This document shows, one piece after another, positions 24,784 to 33,215 of a stretch of 46,245 nucleotides of DNA. This stretch comes from JAIRTY01 sp050257395. GTDB taxonomy: Bacteria > Actinomycetota > Actinomycetes > Streptosporangiales > Streptosporangiaceae. Position 1 is the stretch's first letter, and each line of letters opens with the position of its first letter. Location: assembly GCA_050257395.1 (NCBI GenBank), contig JBLMWU010000018.1:1-46245 (forward strand), read 5' to 3'. A program made the position numbers and the translations under genes. Below the pieces are notes generated by a model. It saw nothing but the letters and a program-made list of their open reading frames with translations. It searched no databases and had not been told where the DNA came from.

Positions 24784-26160
24784 ATGGCGGCACATGGCGT
24801 GGACGCGCTGGTCATCTTCGGCGCCACCGGGGACCTGGCCAAGCTGGAGACGTTCCCGGCCCTGGTCGGGCTGGTCGGGCGGGGGGTGCTCGACGTGCCG
24901 GTGATCGGGGTGGCCAAGAGCGGCTGGGGGCTGGACCAGTTCCGCGACTACGCCGCCGCCTCACTCAAGCTCAACGACATGGACGCGGCCAGCCCGGCCG
25001 CTGCCAAGATGCTCAGCCTGCTGCGCTACGTGGACGGCGACCTCGGGGACGACGCCACCTACCAGGCGATGTCCGAGCAGATCGGGCCGGGGCAGCGGGT
25101 GCTGTTCTACCTGGAGGTGCCGCCGTCGCTGTTCGGGCGGATCGCGCACGGCATCGCCGGGGCGGGCCGCGCGCAGGGGTCGCGGGTGATGGTGGAGAAG
25201 CCGTTCGGCTCGGACCTGGCCAGCGCCCGGGAGCTGAACACCACCATGCACCAGTTCTTCGCCGAGGACGACATCTACCGGGTCGACCACTGGCTGGGCC
25301 TGGACCCGGTGCAGAACGTGCTGTTCGCCCGGTTCACCAACTCGGTCATCGAGCCACTGCTCAACCGGACGTATGTGCAGAGCATCCAGATCACCATGGC
25401 CGAGGCGTTCGACGTGTCCGACCGCGGCCGGTTCTACGATCGCACCGGCGCCATCCGGGACGTGATGCAGAACCACATGCTGCAGGTTCTGGCCACGGTG
25501 ATGGCCGACCCGCCGGTCGGGCAGGGCCTGGATGGCTGGCGGGACAGCAAGTCCCGGCTGATCGCCTCGCTCATGCCGCTGTCCACCGAGCACACGGTGC
25601 GCGGCCAGTACGAGGGCTACCGGCAGGTGGACGGGGTGGATCAGCACTCCACGGTGGAGACGTACGCGGCGGTGCGGCTGGCAGCGGACTCGTGGCGGTG
25701 GGCGGACGTCCCGATCCTGATCCGGGCGGGCAAGTGCCTGCCGGTCACGGCCACCGAGGTGACGGTGCGGTTCCGCCGCCCGCCGCGGGACATCTTCGGG
25801 CTGGCGCCCCTGCCGCCAGCGAACGAACTGCGCTTCCGGGTCTGGCCCGAAACCGCCATGAGCGTGTCCCTGGCGGGCAAGAAGCCCGGCGCGGGCTGGG
25901 AGCCGCAGACTGAGGAACTGACCTTCGACCAGCGGCCCGGTGAGGACATGCGCCCCTACGACCGGCTGATCGGCGCGGCGCTGGATGGGGACCGCTGGCT
26001 GTTCGCCCGGCAGGACACGGTCGAGGCGGCCTGGCGGATCGTGGACCCAATCCTGGGCGATGCGGTCCCCGTGCACCCTTACGCCAAGGGCAGCTGGGGG
26101 CCCCGCGAAGCCGACCGGCTGCTGCCGGCCCGGGACAACTGGCACGACCCGGCCGGCTGA
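24784..26160 (+). CDS. zwf: Glucose-6-phosphate dehydrogenase paralogue with altered binding residues
   Basis: 458 residues from ATG 24784, with GAGGGAG upstream. The fold signatures are present: GATGDLAK (13-20), EKPFG (138-142), RVDHWLG (166-172) and the base His231 in QNHMLQ. G6PDH oxidises glucose 6-phosphate to the 6-phosphogluconolactone with NADP+. However, the usual GDLAKRK is GDLAKLE (Leu21-Glu22), removing the Arg that holds the NADP 2'-phosphate. The usual DHYLGKE is DHWLGLD, replacing the Tyr and Lys that bind the sugar phosphate by Trp170 and Leu173. The coenzyme may be NAD+ and the substrate may differ. It is not clustered with tal, tkt, opcA or pgl, unlike a housekeeping zwf. 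Confidence 0.85.
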   Translation: MAAHGVDALVIFGATGDLAKLETFPALVGLVGRGVLDVPVIGVAKSGWGLDQFRDYAAASLKLNDMDAASPAAAKMLSLLRYVDGDLGDDATYQAMSEQIGPGQRVLFYLEVPPSLFGRIAHGIAGAGRAQGSRVMVEKPFGSDLASARELNTTMHQFFAEDDIYRVDHWLGLDPVQNVLFARFTNSVIEPLLNRTYVQSIQITMAEAFDVSDRGRFYDRTGAIRDVMQNHMLQVLATVMADPPVGQGLDGWRDSKSRLIASLMPLSTEHTVRGQYEGYRQVDGVDQHSTVETYAAVRLAADSWRWADVPILIRAGKCLPVTATEVTVRFRRPPRDIFGLAPLPPANELRFRVWPETAMSVSLAGKKPGAGWEPQTEELTFDQRPGEDMRPYDRLIGAALDGDRWLFARQDTVEAAWRIVDPILGDAVPVHPYAKGSWGPREADRLLPARDNWHDPAG

Positions 26161-26193
26161 CCGCCCCGCTCCAGCTGACCGCCCCGCTCCAGC
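26158..26193 (+). repeat. Two 18-bp direct repeats across the zwf stop codon
   Basis: TGACCGCCCCGCTCCAGC occurs twice in tandem, 26158-26175 and 26176-26193; the first copy begins with the zwf stop codon. A third partial TGACC follows. Confidence 0.85.
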
Positions 26194-26320
26194 TGACCAG
26201 CCGGGCGCACGCGTCGCGGGCGTTGCGCCCGGGTAGTGATCACAGCAGATCCCCCGGGACAACTGCACCCGTCCTGGCCCGCCCCGGGACGGCGCACGGC
26301 GCAGAGGGAGACTGATCCGC

Positions 26321-27118
26321 GTGCCGGTCCAGGCCATTCCGCAGGCTCTGCTGGCGAGCCTGTACCCGCTCGGGCTGGCGATGGTCCTGGTCCTGGCGGC
26401 GGCCACGCGCCCGCGGGCCAAGGCCGGGGCGTTCCTGATCGGCGCCGCCGTCTGCACGCTCGCGGTCGGCTTCGCGGTCGTCTTCGCCCTGCGCGGGGCC
26501 GGGCTGGCGCACCGCGGCGAGCGGCCGGCTCACTACGGGGTCCGCCTGGCCTTCGGCCTGCTGCTCATGATCGCGGCTGTGGCGGTGGCCCGCTGGCCGG
26601 CCACCCGCTGGGGCAAGGCCAGGGCCGAAGCCAGGGCCAGAGCCAAAGCCGAGGCCGAAGCCGTGGCCAGGGCCGAAGCCGAGGCCGGCGCCAGCACCGG
26701 GGCGAGAGCCGAGGGCGGCCCTGGGAACAGACCCGGGCTCATCGCCAGGGTCCGGGCCTTGGCCAATCAGGCCGACTGGACCCGGCGGGCCAAGGAGGGC
26801 GGGCTGATCGTGGTCTTCCTGGTGGGCATCGCCATGTACCTGCCGTCCCCGGTGTACCTGTCCGCCCTGGAGCGGGTGGGCAGTTCCCGGCTGGGCGTCG
26901 GGGCCCTGGTGGCCTGGGTGATCCTGGTGTCCGCGCTGGTGCTGATCACGATCGAGGTGCCCATCCTGCTGTTCGTGTTCGCCCCCGGGTGGACCATCCC
27001 GAAGCTGCGGGCGGCGGATGCCTGGATGGCCCGGAACAAACGGACCCTGATCGTGATCGTGCTGGCGGTGCTGGGCGTCTGGGAGACGGCGGACGGGCTG
27101 ATCGGGCTGGTGTCCTGA
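26321..27118 (+). CDS. GAP/SfLAP family membrane protein
   Basis: 265 residues from GTG 26321, GAGGGAG 10 bp upstream. The hydrophobic segments (about 5-27, 33-52, 70-90, 163-183, 195-222, 241-260) and motifs YPLGLAMVLVL, GLIVVFLVGIAMYLPSPVY and ALVLITIEVPILLF are those of the GAP family (Pfam SfLAP), whose mycobacterial members take part in sulfolipid or glycopeptidolipid export. Between helices 3 and 4 is a charged linker with a run of KARAEARARAKAEAEA type (about 97-135), probably one long helix. The LysE-like fold suggests transport; the cargo is unknown. It lies 160 bp after zwf on the same strand. Confidence 0.85.
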   Translation: MPVQAIPQALLASLYPLGLAMVLVLAAATRPRAKAGAFLIGAAVCTLAVGFAVVFALRGAGLAHRGERPAHYGVRLAFGLLLMIAAVAVARWPATRWGKARAEARARAKAEAEAVARAEAEAGASTGARAEGGPGNRPGLIARVRALANQADWTRRAKEGGLIVVFLVGIAMYLPSPVYLSALERVGSSRLGVGALVAWVILVSALVLITIEVPILLFVFAPGWTIPKLRAADAWMARNKRTLIVIVLAVLGVWETADGLIGLVS

Positions 27119-27137
27119 CGGCCGCCCCGCGGTGCGG

Positions 27138-28133
27138 TCAGCCGGGGACCAGGTAGTCCTCGCGGCGGACCAGGCCGCGCACCGGCTCGCCGCGCAGGTG
27201 CCGCCGCACGTTCTGGGCGGCCATCCGGGCCGCGCCCTGCATCACCCCGGCGACCGTGCCGGAGTTGTGCGGTGAGCCGATCACGTTGGGCAGCCCGAAG
27301 AACGGGTGGTCCGTGCGGAACGGCGTGCGCCGGGTGGGCTCGTGCCACCAGACATCGAGCCCGGCGCCGAACCCGGGGTTGGCGCGCAGGTGCTCGTAGA
27401 GGGCCTGCTCGTCCACGATGTCACCGCGGGCGACGTTCACCAGGATCGCGCCGGGCTTCATCAGCGCGAGCTCGCGCGCACCGATCAGGCCCCGGGTGGC
27501 GAGGGTCAGCGGCAGCGAGATCACCAGCACGTCGGCAGCGGCCAGCACCCGGTCGAGGTCGGCGAGGGTGCCGGTGAAGCCGGTGGGCTCATCGGTCGTC
27601 CCGGTGCTGTTCACCGCCCAGATGCTGGCTCCGAGCGCCCGCATGAGCCGCGCGGTGGCCTTGCCGATCCCGCCGTAGCCGAGCACCGCGCACACGGCGC
27701 CGTCCAGGGTGAGCAGCGGCTTGTCCTGCTCCCACCGGCCGGCCGCCAGCGCGGCGTGCCGCTGCGGCAGCCGCCGCGCCAGCGCCAGCGTCATCGCCAG
27801 CACATGCTCGGCGATCGGCGGCGCGAACGCGCCCACGTTCCCCGCCACCGCGGCCTGCCCGGGAATGGCGGTCAGGTCGATGTGGTCCACCCCGGCCGAC
27901 AGCAACTGCATGAACTCCAGCCGCTCCGCCCGCGCCAGCATGTCCCCCGGGAACTCCCCCTTGGGACGCCAGCTGAGGACCGCGGTGGCCCGCCGCACCA
28001 CCTCCCGCCGTTCCCCCTCCGGCAGGCCCGCGAGGAACGCGACCTCCGCGTCGCCGCCCAGCACCTCCCGGGTGATCTGCTCGGACTCCTCACCGAGCCC
28101 GTACCCGACCGCCACCACCCGATCGCCAGGCAT
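27138..28133 (-). CDS. D-2-hydroxyacid dehydrogenase (NAD-binding)
   Basis: 331 residues. ATG 28133 is preceded by GGAGAGGGTCGGTA. The nucleotide-binding motif GYGGIG is at 152-157, and the catalytic triad is Arg236 (NVARGDIVDE), Glu265 (VWWHEP) and His289 (SPHNSG). These reduce 2-keto acids or oxidise D-2-hydroxy acids. The end of the second Rossmann strand reads VNSTG rather than an Asp, which would tolerate NADP(H). The upstream frame stays open without a stop into the DUF2252 remnant, so a read-through fusion is formally possible; the clear start and typical length argue for an independent protein. Confidence 0.92.
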   Translation of the reverse strand: MPGDRVVAVGYGLGEESEQITREVLGGDAEVAFLAGLPEGERREVVRRATAVLSWRPKGEFPGDMLARAERLEFMQLLSAGVDHIDLTAIPGQAAVAGNVGAFAPPIAEHVLAMTLALARRLPQRHAALAAGRWEQDKPLLTLDGAVCAVLGYGGIGKATARLMRALGASIWAVNSTGTTDEPTGFTGTLADLDRVLAAADVLVISLPLTLATRGLIGARELALMKPGAILVNVARGDIVDEQALYEHLRANPGFGAGLDVWWHEPTRRTPFRTDHPFFGLPNVIGSPHNSGTVAGVMQGAARMAAQNVRRHLRGEPVRGLVRREDYLVPG

Positions 28134-28215
28134 TACCGACCCTCTCCGCCATGCTCCCGCCAGGTTGCCGCTAACAGCCTGCCCCACGCAGCCTCTCGCT
28201 CCCCGAGCGGGGCGG

Positions 28216-28278
28216 GCGCGGAAATCCCGCAGCGTGTAAAGAGCGAGCGCAGCGAGCGGAGCGGAGGGATTTCTGCGC
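28216..28278. repeat. REP-like stem-loop between hydroxyacid dehydrogenase and DUF2252 remnant
   Basis: A 13-bp stem with one G-T pair (28216-28228 with 28266-28278, core GAAATCCC/GGGATTTC) encloses a 37-nt loop rich in GAGCG/AGCGAGC repeats. It falls where the DUF2252 stop codon would be expected. Confidence 0.65.
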
Positions 28279-28304
28279 GCGTCCCGCGGCCGCGGCTCTG
28301 CTAA

Positions 28305-29752
28305 GACCCCGCGCTCGGCCGTGATCCGGCCGCCCGCCTCGGCCGCGGCCAGCGCGGCGTAGTCGCGGGCATTCTGGTCCGCGTACGCGGCCGCGAACTC
28401 CGCGACCGCCCGGTCGAACACGTCCCCGCTCCCCAGGTAGGCGGCGATCGCGATGCGGTCCCCGGACCGGGCGTGCGCCCGCGCCAGCGTCCACCCGCAC
28501 ACCTGCCCGTACACCCGCATCCCGCGCGGGATCATCGCCTCCGCCGGCAGCGAGTACTTCCAGTCCCGGAGCTGGCGGATGTAGAAGTCGCGGGTGCGCC
28601 CGTCCGGCCCGGCCGCCCGCTGCCAGCCGAGAAAGATGTCGCTGGCAGCCTGGGTGAGCCGCTGCCCGCTCACCACCCGCTCCCCCTGGTTCGCAAATGG
28701 GCTGGGCCCGGCGAACCGGCTCAGCACCGACTCCTGAGCTTCCTTGACCTGCAGGAACAGCGGGTCCTGGTCGTCGCGGCCGAGCATCAGGATGATCCAG
28801 CAGCGGGTGCCCACGCTGCCGACCCCGACCACCTTGCGTGCCATGTCGGCGAACTCGAACTGGCTGAGCAGCACCCGGCGGTCGGCCTGCAGGCTGCGCG
28901 CATAGGAGCGGATCAGGGTGCGCAGCCGCCGTTCGGTGTCCCTGCCGCCCAGCTGCGCGGGGACCAGGTCGGCGAGGGGGACCACCAGCGGCGGGTCCGC
29001 CACGATCCGGATCCGCCCGCCGATCGTGCGGGTGAGCTTGCCGAGCTGCTGCCGGCTGTCCCGGGTGCGCGCCTTGGCCCGGCCTTCGCCAGCGCGCGCC
29101 GTTGCGGGCCGTGCAGCTGGTCCTGGTAGTCGCGCAGGAGGCCGTCCATGTCCGCCTGCGCGTACCAGACCGCCAGGTTGCCGAGCCCCGCGAACCCCCG
29201 CATCGCGAGCCGGTACTGGCGGGCGGCCGCCCGCACGATCGCGGTGCGCTCGCGGCGGCCGAACCCGTTGCCCCTGGCCGCGACCTCCAGGCTGGCGGCC
29301 AGCCGCTTGACGTCCCACTCCCACGGCGCGGGCAGGCACTCGTCGAAGTCGTTGACGTCGAAGACCAGCTTGCGCTCCGGGGAGGCGAACAGCCCGAAGT
29401 TCACCAGGTGCGCGTCGCCGCAGGCCTGCACCAGCAGCCCGGTGCTGGGGGTGCGGGCCAGGTCGGCGGCCATCGGCAGGGCGGCGCCGCGGAAGTAGCT
29501 GAACTCCGACGCCAGCATCCGGCCGTACCGGATCGGGACCAGGTCCGGCAGCCGGGACACCGCCTGCTCCTCCAGCAGGCCGACCGGGTCCGGGCGGTCC
29601 GGCGGCGGGCTGAACTCCGCGTGACTGGCCCGCGGCACCGCGGCCCGCGCCGCTTTCCCGGCGGCGGCCCGCTCGGCCGGGGTCTGCCAGCCGGCCCGCT
29701 CCCGGGCGGCCCGCAGTCCGGCCCGGCGGCGGGCCGCGGGCATGGCACTCAT
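28305..29752 (-). pseudogene. DUF2252 protein, frameshifted and without its own stop
   Basis: The front part reads from ATG 29752: QACGDAHLVNFGLF, FDVNDFDECLPAPWEWDVKR and ARQYRLAMRGFAG are DUF2252 signatures. Near 29075-29088, after QRRALAKA, the homologous sequence jumps to the next frame (AKARTRDSRQQLGKLTRTIG ... RDWKYSLPAEAMIPRGMRVY ... GRITAERG). The change equals loss of one base in a GGCCCGGCC run, restoring an expected LAKARAKARTRDSRQQ. The second half has no stop after GRITAERGV and stays open into the hydroxyacid dehydrogenase. DUF2252 proteins have a kinase-like fold and unknown function. It may be a true pseudogene or a single-base sequencing error. Confidence 0.85.
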
Positions 29753-29914
29753 GCGACAACTCTCGCCCCGCGAGCTATCTCACACCTCACCCGCACCGGG
29801 CGACCCCGGCTCCCATCGGCATCAAGCCCGTGATCTGCCGCGATAACGCCGCGGGTTCCGGTCAGGACGACCGGGGACCCTCCGCGGTCAGGCAAGCCAG
29901 CGACCGGGCCTGCG

Positions 29915-30658
29915 TCAGGTGTGCAGGCCGGCCATCAGCAGGCCGACCAGGGCGCCGAACACCGCCGCACCCAGCGCCTCGGCAGGCACCCGCCAGCCGG
30001 ACACGCCAGCCTGCCGGGCCGCCAGCACGCCTTCCACGGCGAGCACGCCCATCGCGACGCCCAGCGCGGCCAGCGCGATGCCGGTCACGCTCACGCCCGA
30101 GAGCCACAGCACCAGCACGAGGACCAGCAGCGGCACGCCTCCGAGCAGGATCGACGCCTCGTGCTTGGCCGCCTTCCAGGCCCGCTGCCACAGTGGCGGC
30201 CCCTCACCCGGCCGGCGCCCGCTGACAGTCGCGGTGTAGACGTGTGCCAGCCAGTAGATGATCACGGTGGACAGCATGGCGTCCTCGAGGTCGCCGGGGG
30301 TGTTGCCGTGCGAGCTGCCGATCGCCACCGCCACCGCGGCCACCAGGGTGCCGTAGATGAGACCGCCGCTGTTCAGCCGGGACCGCCCCCCGGCCGGCCC
30401 GGTGTTCAGCCCCGCAGGCGGCCCATCCCCCGGCGGCCGTGCTGCGTCCGCGGCCGGCCCGCCCTGGCCTGTGGCGCCCTGGCCTGTAGCGCCCTGGCCT
30501 GTAGCGCCCTGGCCTGTGGCAGGCTGGCCGGCCGCTGCCGGCCCGGCCGCCGCCGGGCCGGTCGTGGGTGACGTGCCAGCGGGGCGCGGGCCCGGGTCGC
30601 CGGGCCTGGCCTGGTCACGGTGATGGCCGCCGCTGGCCGGCCGCTGTCGCGGGGTCAC
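29915..30658 (-). CDS. Membrane protein with Gly/Gln pentapeptide repeats at the N-terminus
   Basis: 247 residues from GTG 30658; the ribosome site is weak (AGGG). Residues 1-95 are disordered-looking and contain GATGQ repeats (about 46-65) encoded by 15-bp units at about 30462-30521. The second part begins SRLNSGGLIYGTLVAAVAVAIGSS and has four to five hydrophobic segments with SILLGGVPLLVLVLVLWLSG, ending FGALVGLLMAGLHT. The core looks like an actinobacterial membrane protein of about 150 residues; I recognise no named family. A later start near residue 93 cannot be excluded. Confidence 0.7.
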   Translation of the reverse strand: MTPRQRPASGGHHRDQARPGDPGPRPAGTSPTTGPAAAGPAAAGQPATGQGATGQGATGQGATGQGGPAADAARPPGDGPPAGLNTGPAGGRSRLNSGGLIYGTLVAAVAVAIGSSHGNTPGDLEDAMLSTVIIYWLAHVYTATVSGRRPGEGPPLWQRAWKAAKHEASILLGGVPLLVLVLVLWLSGVSVTGIALAALGVAMGVLAVEGVLAARQAGVSGWRVPAEALGAAVFGALVGLLMAGLHT

Positions 30659-30934
30659 GGCGGCACCCTAGGCCGCCCTGGCCCGCCCGCAGTCACCTGC
30701 CAGGGATGAGGCGTCCCACCAGCCCACCCCGGCTGCGCTGGCGAGCGACTAGCCCAAAGTGCACGGCGCGGGCCAGAAAACACCACAGGTCCTCTCACTC
30801 TCGCCCCGACAGGGTGATGACCACCCAGACCGCAGCACTCACGCTGGATGCCGGTCACCCCGAGCCGGTCCCGGCCCCAGGCCGGTGCCGGGACCGACGC
30901 AAGGCCGCAGGACGACGCCGGACGGGGAGGCCAG

Positions 30935-31672
30935 GTGAGCCGCTCGCGATTCAGGTCGCTGCTCGGGCCCCGGGAACCCGCCGGGCGACCGGGGGCACGG
31001 TCACCGGCCCACCTGCCGATCCTGGCCCTGGCCTGCACCCTCGAGCCGGAGCAGGCGACACCGGTGATCGGCGCGGTGCTGACCCGGGTGCTGGCCGAGC
31101 GCCGCCCGCCGGGCACCGTCATCCTCGATCTCGGGACCGGCACCGACCTGGACGACTGCGGCGCCGAGGCCCTGCAGGGCCTGCTGGACCGGCTGGCCTG
31201 CTGCGGGATCCGGTTCCGCCTCGCGAGTGCCTCCGCCAAGGTGCGCGCGCAGCTTGCAGATGCCGGGCTGGCCGGCCGCCTCGGCCGGGGCGGGCTCCAG
31301 CCCAGCCTGCGCGCGGCGGTGCTGGCTGTCTACGCGGCGCTGCCAGGACCAGGACTCGTCAACCCGGAGATCCGGGCGGCCCTGGCCACGCCGGCCGAGC
31401 CGGTCGGGCCGGCCACCCTGGCACCGGCCACGCCGGCCGAGCCCGCCACCTTGGCCGAGCCGGCCAGCCCGGCAGTGCCCGCCAGCCCGGCAGCGTCCGC
31501 CAGCCCGGCAGTGCCCGCCAGCCCGGCAGTGCCCGTTCCGGCGGCCGTCCCCGCCAGACCGTTGCCGGCCGCGGTCATGCCGCTCAGGCTTACCGCGGCC
31601 CTGGCCGGGCCGGCCCCGGCGGACCAGCCGATGACCCAGCGTGGCCAGCTGGCGCCGCCCGAACCCGCCTGA
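30935..31672 (+). CDS. STAS-like (anti-sigma antagonist-type) protein with Pro/Ala tail
   Basis: 245 residues from GTG 30935, next to GGGGAGG. Residues 25-125 have a STAS pattern: an opening strand (LPILALACTLEPEQATPVIG), TVILDLGTGTDLDDCGAEAL where the phosphorylated Ser of classic antagonists would lie near DDCGA, and GIRFRLASASAKVRAQLADA followed by GLAGRLG. The residue after DD is Cys, not Ser, so phosphoryl switching may be lost. The last 110 residues are a Pro/Ala/Ser tail with SPAVPA repeats encoded by 18-bp units. STAS proteins usually bind anti-sigma kinases; no such kinase gene is nearby. Confidence 0.68.
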   Translation: MSRSRFRSLLGPREPAGRPGARSPAHLPILALACTLEPEQATPVIGAVLTRVLAERRPPGTVILDLGTGTDLDDCGAEALQGLLDRLACCGIRFRLASASAKVRAQLADAGLAGRLGRGGLQPSLRAAVLAVYAALPGPGLVNPEIRAALATPAEPVGPATLAPATPAEPATLAEPASPAVPASPAASASPAVPASPAVPVPAAVPARPLPAAVMPLRLTAALAGPAPADQPMTQRGQLAPPEPA

Positions 31673-31691
31673 GCGGCCCGGCGGCGGGCTT

Positions 31692-31706
31692 CACCCGCTG
31701 CGGGTG
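31692..31706 (+). terminator. Short dyad after the STAS-like gene
   Basis: CACCCGC-T-GCGGGTG, 20 bp after the stop codon, is identical in core to the dyad at 12946-12964. No T-run follows. Confidence 0.4.
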
Positions 31707-31772
31707 GGGCGCGGCCGATGGCCCGGTTGGTGGACTGTCTCCGGCAATGTGAGAGCAGAAGGAGACGACGTC

Positions 31773-32279
31773 ATGGCTGATTTGATCGCTATCGGATACC
31801 CGGACGAGACGACCGCGGAACTCGCCGCCAGCGAGGCCCGCCGCCTCGCCAAGGACCTCATCATCGAGCCGGACGCGATCGCGGTGATCTCCCGCGACAC
31901 CGAGGGCAAGTTCCACGTCCACACCAGCCACCACCCGGTGGGCGCGGGCGCGACCTGGGGCATGTTCTGGGGGCTGCTGTTCGGCCTGCTGTTCTTCATC
32001 CCGTTCTTCGGCCTGGCCATCGGCGCCGGGATGGGCGCGCTCATGGGCAAGATCACCAAGTCCGGCATCGACCGGGAGTTCCAGGACCAGGTCCGCGACA
32101 TGCTCCAGCCGGGCACGTCCGCGCTGTTCCTCATGGTCGAGAAGGTCACCCCGGACAAGGCCGTCGACGCCCTCAGCCAGTACGGCGGCACGGTGCTGAA
32201 GTCCTCGCTGACCAAGGAAGGCGAGAAGGAACTGCAGGAGGCCCTGCACGGCGGCCAGGCCGGCGCCTCCGCCAGCTGA
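31773..32279 (+). CDS. DUF1269 family membrane-associated protein
   Basis: 168 residues from ATG 31773, AAGGAG 8 bp upstream. The N-terminus MADLIAIGYPDETTAELAAS and a central Gly-rich hydrophobic hairpin (GATWGMFWGLLFGLLFFIPF, then GLAIGAGMGALMGK) are typical of DUF1269. The second half (FQDQVRDMLQPGTSALFLMV) matches too. Members resemble glycine-zipper membrane proteins found in stress regions; function unknown. It directly precedes the second K+ channel gene (3-bp gap), suggesting translational coupling and perhaps a functional link. Confidence 0.9.
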   Translation: MADLIAIGYPDETTAELAASEARRLAKDLIIEPDAIAVISRDTEGKFHVHTSHHPVGAGATWGMFWGLLFGLLFFIPFFGLAIGAGMGALMGKITKSGIDREFQDQVRDMLQPGTSALFLMVEKVTPDKAVDALSQYGGTVLKSSLTKEGEKELQEALHGGQAGASAS

Positions 32280-32282
32280 CCG

Positions 32283-33215
32283 GTGCCGGCCACGCCCGGG
32301 CCGGGCCGCCGCGAGGCGCCCGGCCGCCCGCGTGCGGGCCCGGGCACAGGCCGGGCGGCGCGGATGCCAGGCCGCCCGCGCGCTGGCCGACTCCGCTGGA
32401 CCGGGCCGCGGGCCGCGGAGCCGGACGGGTCGGGTGACCGTTTCGGGCTGCTGCTGCTGGTCCTGATCGCCACCTACATCCTGTCGGCGTTCGTGACCGG
32501 CGCGTGGGTGAGCGCCGTCCAGACGGTGCTGTTCGTGGTGGTCGCAGCCCTCGCCACCCGCACCGGGCGCATTGGGCGGCGGAACGCGCGGATGGCCCTC
32601 ATCATCATGGTGTCCGGGTCAGCGGCCGCGGTGGTGCTGGCGCTGACCCACTCAGCCGACGCCGGCGCCGGCGCCGCCAGCCTGTGGGCGGCCCTGGTGC
32701 TGCTGTTCGCGGCGGTCGTGATCGTCCGGCGGGTGCTCACCCACACGGTGATCACGCTGCAGAGCATCTTCGGCGCGGTGGCCGCGTACATGATCCTCGG
32801 GCTGATGTTCGCCGCGCTCTACTCCGCCATCAACCGATTCGGCGGCGGCGGGTTCTTCGCCAGCAACGCGTCCGCCAACGTCAAGACGTTCCAGTACTTC
32901 AGCTTCACGACCCTGACCACGCTCGGGTACGGCGACTACACCGCCGCCGCCAGCGGCGGCCAGGCGGTCGCGGTGATGGAGGCCCTGTTCGGCCAGGTCT
33001 TCCTGGCCACGCTGGTGGCCCGGCTGGTGGCGTCGTTCCGGCCCCGGACCCGCCCCGGGCCGGAACAGGGCGGGGCCGCGACCGGCCGGGCGCGCAGGCC
33101 GCGGGCAGGCGGCCGCCGCGAGGCATCCCGGCTGCGCCGGGCCGCTGGCCGGCCGCAGCCCGGCGACGCTAGACGTATTTCATCTCGCGGCCGTGCACGG
33201 CCAGCGCGTAGATGA
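32283..33215 (+). CDS. Second potassium channel-type protein (Ion_trans_2)
   Basis: 310 residues if GTG 32283 is used, 3 bp after the DUF1269 stop; it has no ribosome site of its own and may rely on coupling. ATG 32364 (residue 28) is an alternative. After a basic disordered start there are four to five hydrophobic segments (about 54-72, 76-92, 103-121, 132-148, 162-182) and a pore with filter TLGYGD at 213-218, then a final helix and a basic tail rich in Arg. No regulatory RCK domain is present. The last 47 bp overlap the convergent gene at 33169-33621. Confidence 0.82.
   Translation: MPATPGPGRREAPGRPRAGPGTGRAARMPGRPRAGRLRWTGPRAAEPDGSGDRFGLLLLVLIATYILSAFVTGAWVSAVQTVLFVVVAALATRTGRIGRRNARMALIIMVSGSAAAVVLALTHSADAGAGAASLWAALVLLFAAVVIVRRVLTHTVITLQSIFGAVAAYMILGLMFAALYSAINRFGGGGFFASNASANVKTFQYFSFTTLTTLGYGDYTAAASGGQAVAVMEALFGQVFLATLVARLVASFRPRTRPGPEQGGAATGRARRPRAGGRREASRLRRAAGRPQPGDARRISSRGRARPARR

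Noticed and set aside
27138..29759. An 873-codon fusion of a DUF2252-like protein and a hydroxyacid dehydrogenase
   Set aside because: The first third of that frame is not DUF2252 in this phase, and the dehydrogenase has its own start; recorded as a frameshifted gene plus a separate enzyme, with read-through left open.
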